Shown here in pieces: positions 1 to 8,635 of a stretch of DNA of 64,000 nt (positions within the stretch are counted from its first letter, which is position 1; the number at the start of each line of letters is the position of its first letter). The stretch lies in the NCBI GenBank assembly GCA_038205115.1, contig JBBRCE010000003.1, positions 109,121 to 173,120 on the forward strand. The letters are read 5' to 3'. A model generated the notes under the pieces. It worked only from the letters and a program-made list of their open reading frames with translations. It did no database searches and was not told the DNA's origin. The position numbers and the translations under genes are program-made. This stretch comes from JBBRCE01 sp038205115. GTDB lineage: Bacteria; Planctomycetota; Planctomycetia; Pirellulales; JBBRCE01.

Positions 1-1
1 T

Positions 2-874
2 AGCGAACTAAAAACGCAATTGGCCGACCTACATCAGATGGTCGAAGAGTTGCAGCGTCGCGGTCAAAACAGCCCACGGCAGGATTTGTCGGACTCGCTG
101 TTTCAACTGTTCACCGATCTGATCGAAGCCGACATCAGCGAAAATTTGGCGCGCGAACTTGTCGAGCAAGTTCGCGCAGACGCGCCGGCCAGCGAACTCC
201 GCGACCACAGCCTGCTCAAAGCGAGATTGGCACGTTTGGTGGAGGCCGATATTCACGTCTCCGGCCCGATTCGCACGCTACCCGGACGGCAACGATTGAT
301 CGCACTCGTCGGTCCGACCGGCGTGGGCAAAACGACGACCATCGCCAAGCTGGCCGCGAACTTCCGGCTCAAAGAAAAGCGCAAAGTCGGTTTAATCACG
401 GTCGATACCTATCGAATCGCGGCGGTCGAACAGCTTCGCACATACGCCGACATCATCGATCTGCCGATGGAAGTGGTATCCACGCCTAAGGAAATGCGCG
501 CGGCGGTCGAGCGGCTGCGTGATCTGGACCTGGTGCTGATGGATACCGCCGGACGCAGCCCGCGCGATGAGGTGAAAATTCAAGAACTTAAATCGATGTT
601 GGCCGAAGCCAACGCCGACGAAGTCCATTTGGTGTTGAGCAGCGTGGGCAGCGTGCCGGCCTTGGCCCGGACTGCCGAAAAATTCGCGGAGGTCGGTGTG
701 ACGTCGCTGCTGATGACCAAGCTCGACGAAGCCACGGGCCTGGGCAACTTGCTGCCGCTACTGCGCGCCAGCAAACTGCCGCTCAGTTACCTGACCGATG
801 GGCAAAACGTGCCTGACGACATTCGCCCGGCCGACGCGCGGCGGCTGGCCCGCTCGATGTTGAATCTGAATTGA
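2..874 (+). CDS. flhF: Flagellar biosynthesis GTPase FlhF (5' end outside window)
   Basis: SRP-type GTPase that helps place and count flagella, working with FlhG at the cell pole. The frame is open to the left edge, so the N-terminal part is missing. The visible part is an N domain followed by a complete G domain: P-loop GPTGVGKTTTIAKLAA, the DTYRIAAVEQLRTYA stretch that separates FlhF from Ffh/FtsY only in detail, the G3 motif DTAGRS and the G4 motif TKLDEA. An internal TTG at 20 is possible but unlikely as the true start. The flhG gene follows 120 bases later and fliA lies further on, which supports FlhF over FtsY. The identification is firm; only the N-terminus is unknown. Confidence 0.93.
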   Translation, partial: SELKTQLADLHQMVEELQRRGQNSPRQDLSDSLFQLFTDLIEADISENLARELVEQVRADAPASELRDHSLLKARLARLVEADIHVSGPIRTLPGRQRLIALVGPTGVGKTTTIAKLAANFRLKEKRKVGLITVDTYRIAAVEQLRTYADIIDLPMEVVSTPKEMRAAVERLRDLDLVLMDTAGRSPRDEVKIQELKSMLAEANADEVHLVLSSVGSVPALARTAEKFAEVGVTSLLMTKLDEATGLGNLLPLLRASKLPLSYLTDGQNVPDDIRPADARRLARSMLNLN

Positions 875-994
875 TTCTGGCAAGCGGCGCCCTGCGGCGC
901 TGCTGACCGTTCGGACGACAAACACTTTTCTCGCACGTTCATTTCAGTTCGATTTCCTTTTTTCCTCGTAGTATCGCGCCCCGCGTTTCCGATC

Positions 995-1852
995 ATGTCT
1001 GACCAAGCCGACGAACTCCGCCAACTGGTCCTTCGCAGCGCCCTGCATCCGCCGCTGGCTGCGCGGCCGCCGCGCCGCGTGGTGGTTGCCGGCGGCAAAG
1101 GCGGTGTGGGTACAACAACCCTGGCCGTCAATTTGGCAATCGCCTTGGCGCAACAGGGTTCGCGTGTGGTGCTGGTGGATGCCGATTTGCAACGGGCGGA
1201 TCTGGCGCGGCTTTGCCAAACCTCCGAAGGTGCCACCATTGCCGACGTGCTGGCCGGACGCCGCACCGTTCACGAAGTTCTGCAGCTCGGACCGGCTGGC
1301 ATTCAAGTGTTGCCGGGAGCGTGGGCCGCGGAAAAGATGCCCGACTGTTCGCCGCCGGCGCAACAGCGCTTGATTGCCGAATTGGATCACTTGGGTCCGC
1401 ATGCCGATGTGGTGCTGCTGGACGTTGGCAATGGGCTCAACCCGATTGCCGGTCGATTTTGGGAAGCCGCCGACGAAGTGCTGCTGGTCACCACGCCCGA
1501 CGCCATGGCCATCATGGACGCCTATGCCGCAGTCAAAGTTTTGCCGCCGCCCGAACGAAAGACGCCCATTTTTACGCTCGTCAATCGTGCGGCCGATGCG
1601 GAGACCGCGCGCGAAGTTCACGCCCGCGTCGCCCTGGCGAGTCACCGATTTTTGGGACTGCGGATCAGTCCCGTGGGACACGTGCCTGACGATCCGCAAT
1701 TTGCGGCGGCGGGCTTGCCGCTGATGGTCCGCGCGGCGTATGGCGAATCGGCGCGTTGCTTGGAACGCATTGCTCAGCGGATGCTATCGCGCTGGTCCGA
1801 AGTTTCCGGCAGTCAATTAACCGCGCCGCGCGAGAGCGTTTTCGCCGCTTAA
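995..1852 (+). CDS. flhG: MinD/ParA-type ATPase FlhG (FleN/YlxH)
   Basis: A 285-residue P-loop ATPase that normally binds and stimulates FlhF and restrains flagellar number. The deviant Walker A motif GGKGGVGTTTLAVNLA lies near residues 31-46, followed by LVDADLQRADLARLC (Walker A'-like Asp region) and VVLLDVGNG at the Walker B position. That last stretch reads DVGNG where many family members have D-x-x-x-G with Ala/Thr. The start is ATG at 995, with no strong Shine-Dalgarno. It sits directly after flhF and before fliA, the usual flhF-flhG-fliA order. A plain MinD is unlikely given these neighbours. Confidence 0.9.
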   Translation: MSDQADELRQLVLRSALHPPLAARPPRRVVVAGGKGGVGTTTLAVNLAIALAQQGSRVVLVDADLQRADLARLCQTSEGATIADVLAGRRTVHEVLQLGPAGIQVLPGAWAAEKMPDCSPPAQQRLIAELDHLGPHADVVLLDVGNGLNPIAGRFWEAADEVLLVTTPDAMAIMDAYAAVKVLPPPERKTPIFTLVNRAADAETAREVHARVALASHRFLGLRISPVGHVPDDPQFAAAGLPLMVRAAYGESARCLERIAQRMLSRWSEVSGSQLTAPRESVFAA

Positions 1853-1977
1853 CGTGCCGCCGCCGGGCGGTGAACGCAAACCATTTACGTTTTGTTCGAA
1901 AGAATTCACGATTCCGTTTTTCAATTTTCGACAGGATCATAAAAAGCAAAACGCACCTCAACTTTCGATCCGATCTT

Positions 1978-1985
1978 GCCGATAA
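1978..1985 (+). promoter_or_regulatory. Possible sigma-28 (FliA) -10 element
   Basis: The exact octamer GCCGATAA, the textbook FliA -10 box, lies 79 bases upstream of the small gene at 2065 and upstream of fliA itself. The matching -35 position (1959-1966, CAACTTTC) agrees with TAAAGTTT at only about half the bases. The same octamer also turns up by chance inside coding DNA elsewhere in the window, so location is the main argument. Confidence 0.3.
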
Positions 1986-2064
1986 ATTCATTTGCCATTG
2001 GCGCGCTTACCCCTGTTAAGCTGAGCCGATTGCAGAAAGTTTAACGGCCGCGACGGAGGTCATT

Positions 2065-2304
2065 GTGGGACGTGCGTATGCAGGCATCATGGGAACACTG
2101 GGATTTTTCACTGTGACCAGTCGAGCCGTGTTACATGCCGCAGGCACGGAGCAGAGTTTGCTCCAAGCTTGTCTGGCGATGTTCGGGCTGGCTGGCATCG
2201 GTTACGTGCTAGGGAGCATTGCTCAAAGCACGGTGGAAGAATCGGTCAGAACTCAGATCGCTCGTGAACTCGTGGCTCAAGAAGCGACCGCAAAGAAGAA
2301 GTAG
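2065..2304 (+). CDS. Small two-helix membrane protein between flhG and fliA
   Basis: A 79-residue protein starting at GTG 2065, preceded by a good GGAGG at 2055-2059. Residues about 8-23 and 30-52 are hydrophobic with Gly and Ala (ACLAMFGLAGIGYVLGSIAQ), and the tail is charged and ends in KKK. This suggests two membrane helices with a cytoplasmic C-terminal tail. I do not recognise the family. Its place inside the flhF-flhG-fliA block suggests a flagellar or cell-pole role, but that is only inference. Coding is supported by the RBS, the codon use and the tight fit between genes. Confidence 0.65.
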   Translation: MGRAYAGIMGTLGFFTVTSRAVLHAAGTEQSLLQACLAMFGLAGIGYVLGSIAQSTVEESVRTQIARELVAQEATAKKK

Positions 2305-2430
2305 TTCGAGGCGCGACAGACCGTCGCCAAGAGTTGGGAACCGATTGGCAACGTGCCGCTCGGCAGGCTGAATGACGAGAAGGATCTCGCCCGAGGGCAA
2401 CCTCGGATTGAACATATCACGGAGGATTGA

Positions 2431-3216
2431 ATGGCCACCGCTACACTCGCGCCTGAAGACGTGCAACAAATTTGGCTGAACATGAAGGCCAATCCCGAAA
2501 GCCAGGAACTGCGCAATCGGCTGGTCGAAATGTATTTGCCGCTGGTCAAGTACAACGGCGAACGGATCTGGGCGCGACTGCCGGAAGGCGTCGAACTGGA
2601 CGATCTGATTTCGGCTGGCGTGTTCGGGTTGATGGACGCCATCGATGCGTTCGACCTGACGCGCGGCGTCAAGTTCGAAACGTATTGCGTACCGCGTATT
2701 CGCGGCGCCATGCTGGACGAACTCCGCAATATGGACTGGGTGCCGCGACTGGTTCGCAGCAAGGCCAGCAAGCTCAACGAAGCGCTCAAGACGCTGGAAA
2801 CGCGCTTGGGCCGCCAACCCAACGAAAATGAGTTGGCCGAGCATATGCAAATATCGGTGGCCGAGATCGAAAAGATGATCTCCGACGCCAGTGCCGTCAA
2901 CCTGATTAGCTTGAACAAAAAGTGGTACGAAACGGACAGCTACAAAGACGTTCGCGAAATCGACGTCCTGGAAGACAAAAAGGGCGAAGACCCCACCAAA
3001 CGCATCCAGAAGAACGATCTGATGCGGCTGGTCACCCGCGGTCTGAATCGCAACGAGCGGCTGATCATCATTCTGTATTACTACGAAGAACTGACCATGA
3101 AAGAGATCGGCGCCACGCTTGATCTTTCCGAGAGCCGTGTCAGTCAGATGCACAGTTCCATCGTGCAGCGGTTGCAGAGTCAACTCGGCCGTCGCCGCCC
3201 CGAGTTCGGCGGTTAA
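2431..3216 (+). CDS. fliA: RNA polymerase sigma factor for flagellar operon, FliA (sigma-28)
   Basis: A 261-residue group 3 sigma factor. Region 2 reads LPLVKYNGERIWARLPEGVELDDLISAGVFGLMDAID and runs into FETYCVPRIRGAMLDELRNMDWVPR, the FliA/WhiG signature. Region 3 is near residues 110-150. Region 4 reads ERLIIILYYYEELTMKEIGATLDLSESRVSQMHSS, a helix-turn-helix. The start is ATG 2431 with GGAGG at 2421-2425. A strong intrinsic terminator follows at about 3261. FliA transcribes late flagellar and chemotaxis genes. Length and motifs match the family; WhiG-like use is unlikely beside flhF and flhG. Confidence 0.93.
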   Translation: MATATLAPEDVQQIWLNMKANPESQELRNRLVEMYLPLVKYNGERIWARLPEGVELDDLISAGVFGLMDAIDAFDLTRGVKFETYCVPRIRGAMLDELRNMDWVPRLVRSKASKLNEALKTLETRLGRQPNENELAEHMQISVAEIEKMISDASAVNLISLNKKWYETDSYKDVREIDVLEDKKGEDPTKRIQKNDLMRLVTRGLNRNERLIIILYYYEELTMKEIGATLDLSESRVSQMHSSIVQRLQSQLGRRRPEFGG

Positions 3217-3524
3217 GCCGAATTCTGCGAGTCACCGTCAATCAACTCCAAGCACACGAAAAAACGCCCCGCATCTGCGAGGGCGTTTTTTTATTGCCTG
3301 CTCGATCTCGCCACACCCTTCGCCGCTCCAAGCAACAGACGTAACTCAGGCCATCGACAAAACGATCTTCGACAAAAATTGTCCGATCGGCAAAATGCTT
3401 GCGTTTATTGTTCCGGCGGGTCAATAATCGGTGGCTGCGATGCGCTGCGGTTGACCAACCGCACGTCGACGGTCGGCCGTTGCCAACCCGCCAAATCGCC
3501 GCGATCAATTTCACCAGGTGACCC
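3217..3524. other. Intergenic region between fliA and the caspase gene
   Basis: It holds the fliA terminator and then about 230 bases leading to the caspase gene. An AT-richer patch at 3366-3410 could contain the promoter of the caspase operon, but no -35/-10 pair stands out. No gene is seen. Confidence 0.5.
3261..3292 (+). terminator. Intrinsic terminator after fliA
   Basis: The arms AAAACGCCC (3261-3269) and GGGCGTTTT (3281-3289) flank a loop, and the second arm runs into an uninterrupted T tract to about 3292. This closes the flagellar block. Confidence 0.85.
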
Positions 3525-5180
3525 ATGTACGGCCGCATCTCGCTGTTCTTGCTGCTGATTACGTGCGGCGCCCGAGGTTGGGCAGACGAACCCAAGCAGC
3601 CGCGTTCCGGCGAGAAATGGGCGCTGCTCATTGGCGTAAACGACTACGCCTACTTCAATAAGCTTTTCTACTGCGGCAAGGATCAAGAAGACCTGGCCCG
3701 GCAGTTGAACATCGCTGGCTTTGCCGAAGATCATATCTACTTGATGACTGATGACGCCAAAGACAGCAAATATCGCACGACTAAAACCAACATCAATCAG
3801 CAGATCGACGGCATCACGCGGATGGCCGGCGAAAACGATGTGCTGCTGCTGGGCTTCAGCGGCCACGGCATCAGCCTGAACGGCCAGAGTTACGTTTGCC
3901 CAATCGACGCCAAGCTGGATGCCGCCAACGACACGCTGATTTCCGTCGATTCGATCTACAAGCGATTCGATGCCAAGAATTGTCGCGCCGCGTTAAAAAT
4001 TTTGCTGGTGGACGCCTGCCGCAATGATCCTACGCCAGAAGTCAAAGCGGCCGGCGATGCCGCGGCCGATGCCAAGAAGCTGATTCAAACGTTGGAAAAA
4101 GTGCCTAGCGGCATGGTGCTCTTCAACAGTTGCTCGCTCGGCGAGTTCTCGCGAGAAGACAAAGAATTCCAGCACGGCGTGTTCAGTCATTTTCTGGTCG
4201 AGGGTCTTAGCGGCAACGCCGACGCCAACAAAGACGGCATTGTCACTCTGCAAGAACTGGCCGATTACACCACGCGGTTCACGCAAAAACGCGTACACGA
4301 CGGCACCGGTTATTCGCAGCAGCCCAAGCTGACGCTCAACTCAATCAACGCCGTCGGCGCCATGAACTTCGAGATTGGCCGCGTGAAGAAAAAAGAGGGC
4401 GAGGGCGATAAACCCGGCGACCTCCGGCACGACAACCAGTTAGGACTAGAGTTGGTCTGGTGCCCTGCAGGCACATTCACCATGGGCAGTCCCAAGAGCG
4501 AAAAAGAGCGCGGCGAAGACGAATATCCGGTGACCGTCGAATTGACCAAGGGCTTTTGGCTCGGGCAAACCGGCGTCACCCAATCGCAATGGCACGCGCT
4601 GATGAAAGATCAACTCGAACCCTGGAAAGGTAACGCGCGGGTCAAAGTCGGCGATCAATTTCCGGCCACCTGCGTGGATTGGTCGCTGGCGGCAGAATTT
4701 TGTCGTCGCATGACCGTTGCGGAAGCCAAAGCCGGACGGTTGCCCAAGGGCTGGAAATTCGATCTGCCCAGCGAAGCGCAGCGCGAGTACGCCTGCCGTG
4801 CAGGCTCGAACGGCGCGTTTTCGTTTGGCGAAGCTTCGCGAAATCTCGACAAGTTCGGCTGGTTCGATACTAATGCCGCCAGCGCTGGCCAAGAGTTTGC
4901 CCACGAGGTGCGGCAGAAAACGCCAAACGCCTGGGGCCTTTACGATTTGCACGGCAACGTCAACGAATGGTGCGCCGATTTTTATCAAAGCACGCTGCCG
5001 GGCGGAAAGAATCCGCGCGTGGCGGTCTCGCCCGGTGGCGACGAAATTCGCGTCAATCGTGGTGGCGATTTCACCAGTTCCAGCGATAAATGCCGGTCGG
5101 CCGCTCGCAACGCCAACGCTCCGGCCTACCAAAGTCCGACCGTTGGATTTCGAATCGTCTTACACCGCCAGACTGATTGA
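3525..5180 (+). CDS. Secreted caspase-family (C14) protease with C-terminal FGE/SUMF1-like domain
   Basis: A 551-residue protein with an N-terminal signal peptide (MYGRISLFLLLITCGARGWA). The caspase-like p20 domain spans about residues 25-285. It opens with WALLIGVNDYAYFNKLFYCG, has the catalytic His at 114 in GFSGHGIS and the catalytic Cys at 165 in ILLVDACRND, so the dyad is intact. Residues about 305-551 form a formylglycine-generating-enzyme-like domain (VWCPAGTFTMGSP, GLYDLHGNVNEWCADFY, VNRGGDF, VGFRIV). In bacterial C14 proteins such domains usually serve as recognition or carbohydrate/ligand modules; the paired catalytic Cys of true FGE are not evident. The next gene begins within a few bases, which suggests a common transcript. 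Substrate unknown. Confidence 0.88.
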   Translation: MYGRISLFLLLITCGARGWADEPKQPRSGEKWALLIGVNDYAYFNKLFYCGKDQEDLARQLNIAGFAEDHIYLMTDDAKDSKYRTTKTNINQQIDGITRMAGENDVLLLGFSGHGISLNGQSYVCPIDAKLDAANDTLISVDSIYKRFDAKNCRAALKILLVDACRNDPTPEVKAAGDAAADAKKLIQTLEKVPSGMVLFNSCSLGEFSREDKEFQHGVFSHFLVEGLSGNADANKDGIVTLQELADYTTRFTQKRVHDGTGYSQQPKLTLNSINAVGAMNFEIGRVKKKEGEGDKPGDLRHDNQLGLELVWCPAGTFTMGSPKSEKERGEDEYPVTVELTKGFWLGQTGVTQSQWHALMKDQLEPWKGNARVKVGDQFPATCVDWSLAAEFCRRMTVAEAKAGRLPKGWKFDLPSEAQREYACRAGSNGAFSFGEASRNLDKFGWFDTNAASAGQEFAHEVRQKTPNAWGLYDLHGNVNEWCADFYQSTLPGGKNPRVAVSPGGDEIRVNRGGDFTSSSDKCRSAARNANAPAYQSPTVGFRIVLHRQTD

Positions 5181-5190
5181 TAACGGAGGA

Positions 5191-5238
5191 ATGGCCATGT
5201 GCGTCCGCTTTTTTCGAACTGTCGCATTCACATCGTAG
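5191..5238 (+). CDS. Possible 13-15 codon leader ORF before the WD40 gene
   Basis: GGAGGA at 5185-5190 is followed by ATG 5191 and, at ideal spacing, ATG 5197. This reads MCVRFFRTVAFTS and stops at 5236-5238, seven bases before ATG 5246 of the WD40/caspase-like gene. The strong Shine-Dalgarno is used well by this mini-ORF and poorly by the big gene. That would fit a leader peptide that couples translation by re-initiation. It may equally be accidental. Confidence 0.3.
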   Translation: MAMCVRFFRTVAFTS

Positions 5239-5245
5239 TGCTATT

Positions 5246-8200
5246 ATGACTCAACTGCCCGCTTGGCGATTCAATCGCATCTCGCTGCTCGTTCTCTTCA
5301 GCTTGGCCTGTTGGCCAGCGTTGCCCGCCGGTGCGCAGTCGGCGGCAGTCAACAACGAGTTGCAATTGGTGGTGGATTCCGACGGCTTCAACGGCAGTCC
5401 CGTCGAATGCCTGGGACTCAGCAACGATGGCCGCTGGCTGGCAGCCACGGCCGATAAGGTGGTGCGGATTTGGAATCTGCAATCCGGGCAGCAATTGCCG
5501 GCTCTGCGTGGATATCAAGAGCCGTACGGGTTCAAGGTTGGCACGGTTAATGCGTTGACCTATTCGCCCGACAGCCGATATCTGCTGGTGGGCGTCACCG
5601 ATAACACCGAGGCCGGTTCGACGCGAATTTACGAGCTGACACAATCGGCGCCGATCTTTCGCGCGCTGCTGAAAGGACATTTAGGCTGTACCCGGGGCAT
5701 TGCTTTCAGCCCCGACGGCCAGCATGTTGCCACCTGGGGCTGCGACGGCCAAATCATTGTTTCGAACTGGAACGCCGGGGCCGGCAATGCGGAATTCGCC
5801 TTTCATACGCGATGGGATTTCGTGCCGGACGACGACATCCCGCACGGTTGGGTTTTAGATTCCTACCGCCAGGCAACAAAAGACAACACGGCCTGGGAGT
5901 TGGTGCCCGGCGGTTGTTTTTGCTTTGCCGATAACGATCATTTGATCTTCTCGCATTGCGGCAGCGAAAAAGTGGTTTCCGTATCTTCCAAACGCAATTT
6001 GAAATTCGACGAGTGGCCTTCGTCCTTGCAAACGCTGTGGCAATCTGGCCGTAGCCGCGGTCCTCTGACCATTGCCGGGGCCAAGCCTGCCGCGGGTCAA
6101 AGCCGCGGCGTGGCGTTTGCCGATTTAGCGGCGTTCGTTTCGGGCAGCGGCCCTTGGATCGCCCAAGGTGTGACGACGGAATTGGCAGACGGTGCCACGG
6201 CGTATCAGGTGGGCGTTTGGAATCGCAACGGCACAATGCTCTCGCATCGTCACAAGTATTCGCCCATCGCCATCACGTTCAACGTGCGGGCCAAACTTGG
6301 CGCTAGTTCAGACGGCCTCGGCATTGTCCACGTGTGGCGTCTGAACGACGGCGGATTATATTTACCCAGCTTTGAGCCCAACGCGGCGCGGCTGTGGAAT
6401 GTGGGCTGGAACGACGCGGGGCTGATGTTTGGCGACCAGTTTTATCCGCCGGCGGAATTTGCCGCCAACCACCGCGGACCGAATAATCGTTTGCTCGACC
6501 TTTCCAAAATGGCGATCGTGCCGTTACGAATCCCCGAAGAGCCGGTGGTTAAGCCGTCCGGTCAACTCGCCAACGGCACGCCCATTTGGTTGGACCGCGA
6601 CAAAAACCTAGAACTGGTGATCGCCAGTCGATTTGGTAGTTCGCCGGCCATGAAGTCCAATCGTTCCGCGGCGTCGAGCGACAGTCGTACTCCGCTGACG
6701 CTTTTGAATCCCGATGCGGCTGACGGCGACGGCTCCGAGATCCAAGTTGCGCCGTATTTCGATAACATCCCCGGTCGACCGTGGTCGTACCGGTTTGTGA
6801 AATATCCAGGCGTCGCCGATGGGCCGCATTTGCTAATCGGCACCGAGTCCGGCACGCTGGTCGAAACCGTCGTAAAGTCGGGGCGCGGCGGCGCGTTGGA
6901 GATGCGGATCGTGCGACGCTACCTAGGTCACACCGGCGGGATCACATCGATTTCGATCTCGCCAGACCAACAGCGTTTTGCCACGTCTTCGCTCGACGGT
7001 ACGCTTCGAATTTGGCCACTCAAACCGCCCAAGGTGCTGGCCGATATCGGCGCGTTGACCGATGGTTCGCGAGTGACGTATAGCGAGGACTTAAGCGTGC
7101 GAGATGGCGACGTGCTGCAAAAATTCGGGGACTACACCTACTTCGAACGCATCAAGCCCATGCTGCAGGGAGCGTTTAAGGTGGGCCAACCACTCAAACT
7201 ACAAATCTCACGCAAGACACGCGAACTGGCAACCGGAGAACGATTGTTGCCGACCATTCGGTTGCAAGCCGCGCCGGACCTGGCCGAACCGCTGCTGAGT
7301 CTGTTTGTTGCCTCGGATGGCGAGTGGGTGATGTGGAACGACCAGGGTTTTTACAACGCCTCGGCCAGCGGCGCGCGGCATTTGGGATTCCACCGCAACT
7401 CGCAGCGATTCCTGCCAGCCGAGTTTTATAGCTCGGATAAATTTCCGGAATACTATCAGCCCAAGTTGGTGCTGGAGAACTTCCGTTCGAAAGACGCGCC
7501 CACACCAATTGACGCGCCCATTGCCCTGGCATCGTTACGCCGGGAGCTGATCGAAAAACAAGATCAGTTGCCAAGCGTACTCAAGAAAGAAACATTTGCG
7601 GAGATCGAGCCGCCCAAGGTAAAAATCACAAACGCCGCGGTCAACAACGTGAATGTCCACGTTGAAGTGCAGGTGGATTTTCCCGAAGCCCGGCATTTGG
7701 ACGATGTTGAAGTTCGTTTCAATCAGCAGACCGTGCCCGCGCAACTGTTGCCGAACTCGCAACACTCGACCGCAGCGGTAACGACGGCCAAATATACGGT
7801 CGATTCGCCCTTTCCGGCCGGGAAATATTCGATTGTTGCTTCGGCACGGCACGATCGCGCGTCGTCGTCCGACTCGACCCCGGTGACGATCGACGTGGCT
7901 GGCAACTCCGCGCGCGCCACGGACCTGCCAAACTTGTACGTACTGAGCATCGGCATCAGCGGTTATCGCGATGCGGGCCTTAAGATCGAAAGCGCCGACC
8001 GCGACGCGGAACTCGTGGCGGCCAAGCTTGACGGTTTGCGGGGGCCGCGGTTTGGTGCCGTCGAAAAGCGTATCGTGCGCAACGAGCAGGCCACGCTGGC
8101 CGAACTGCGCGAATCGCTTGCTTGGTTGAAAAAGAGTGCGAAAAGTCGGACCGATCTGGCAATTGTGTTCATCAACGCGCAGGCGCTACTGGGCGATGAC

Positions 8201-8635
8201 GACGAGTGGTTCATCGCGCCGGCGGATTTCGATCAAGGCCGACTGGCGTCGACGGCGCTGCCGCTGCATGAATTGGTCGAATCGGTTGCGAAATTGCCGC
8301 GAGTCCTGATCTGGGGCGATCTATTTCACAAAGAATCTCCCGTTGTAGGCTCTGGCAAGAACCCGTTTCAGGCCGATTTTAAAACCCGCGGCGTGCTGCT
8401 GGCGTGTGCGCCTTTCCGAACCAGCATCGCGCCTACGGCGGGTCGCCCGGGACGATTTGCCACGGCCGTCGCGGAATCGCTGAACACCACCGGCGGCAAA
8501 GATTTGACCTTCGATACATTCTGCTTGCGGATCAAAGAAAAGGTCCGCGCCACAACGCATTCCGATCAAGTGCCGATTACAGTCTGCAACGACCGGACCT
8601 GCAACGGCTACGTGATTGGCAGGACCGACGAATGA
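5246..8635 (+). CDS. Large WD40-repeat protein with a degenerate (pseudo-)caspase domain
   Basis: About 1129 residues from ATG 5246; the frame stays open back to TTG 5177, but 5246 gives a clean signal peptide (FNRISLLVLFSLACWPALPAGAQS). Residues about 45-700 hold WD40/YVTN-type blades (LGLSNDGRWLAATADKVVRIWNL, IAFSPDGQHVATWGCDG, ISISPDQQRFATSSLDGTLRIW). A C-terminal caspase-like fold begins near 896 (LYVLSIGISGYRDAGL). The GHG motif is replaced by N977-A-Q and the DAC motif by G-D-L near 1024-1026, so the His-Cys dyad is absent. It lies just after an intact caspase and overlaps the next gene by ATGA. Likely an export-side sensor or regulatory partner; that role is inference. Confidence 0.85.
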   Translation: MTQLPAWRFNRISLLVLFSLACWPALPAGAQSAAVNNELQLVVDSDGFNGSPVECLGLSNDGRWLAATADKVVRIWNLQSGQQLPALRGYQEPYGFKVGTVNALTYSPDSRYLLVGVTDNTEAGSTRIYELTQSAPIFRALLKGHLGCTRGIAFSPDGQHVATWGCDGQIIVSNWNAGAGNAEFAFHTRWDFVPDDDIPHGWVLDSYRQATKDNTAWELVPGGCFCFADNDHLIFSHCGSEKVVSVSSKRNLKFDEWPSSLQTLWQSGRSRGPLTIAGAKPAAGQSRGVAFADLAAFVSGSGPWIAQGVTTELADGATAYQVGVWNRNGTMLSHRHKYSPIAITFNVRAKLGASSDGLGIVHVWRLNDGGLYLPSFEPNAARLWNVGWNDAGLMFGDQFYPPAEFAANHRGPNNRLLDLSKMAIVPLRIPEEPVVKPSGQLANGTPIWLDRDKNLELVIASRFGSSPAMKSNRSAASSDSRTPLTLLNPDAADGDGSEIQVAPYFDNIPGRPWSYRFVKYPGVADGPHLLIGTESGTLVETVVKSGRGGALEMRIVRRYLGHTGGITSISISPDQQRFATSSLDGTLRIWPLKPPKVLADIGALTDGSRVTYSEDLSVRDGDVLQKFGDYTYFERIKPMLQGAFKVGQPLKLQISRKTRELATGERLLPTIRLQAAPDLAEPLLSLFVASDGEWVMWNDQGFYNASASGARHLGFHRNSQRFLPAEFYSSDKFPEYYQPKLVLENFRSKDAPTPIDAPIALASLRRELIEKQDQLPSVLKKETFAEIEPPKVKITNAAVNNVNVHVEVQVDFPEARHLDDVEVRFNQQTVPAQLLPNSQHSTAAVTTAKYTVDSPFPAGKYSIVASARHDRASSSDSTPVTIDVAGNSARATDLPNLYVLSIGISGYRDAGLKIESADRDAELVAAKLDGLRGPRFGAVEKRIVRNEQATLAELRESLAWLKKSAKSRTDLAIVFINAQALLGDDDEWFIAPADFDQGRLASTALPLHELVESVAKLPRVLIWGDLFHKESPVVGSGKNPFQADFKTRGVLLACAPFRTSIAPTAGRPGRFATAVAESLNTTGGKDLTFDTFCLRIKEKVRATTHSDQVPITVCNDRTCNGYVIGRTDE

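Noticed and set aside
2209..3183. A 324-codon open frame antisense to fliA
   Set aside because: Shadow of fliA; no family features.
4414..5177. The FGE-like domain as an activator of the sulfatase at 44770
   Set aside because: The domain lacks an obvious catalytic Cys pair, sits in a caspase protein and is 40 kb away. A true FGE is expected elsewhere in the genome.
5448..5455. Another GCCGATAA (sigma-28-like) octamer
   Set aside because: It lies inside the WD40 coding sequence (Ala-Asp-Lys codons) and shows how easily the octamer occurs by chance.
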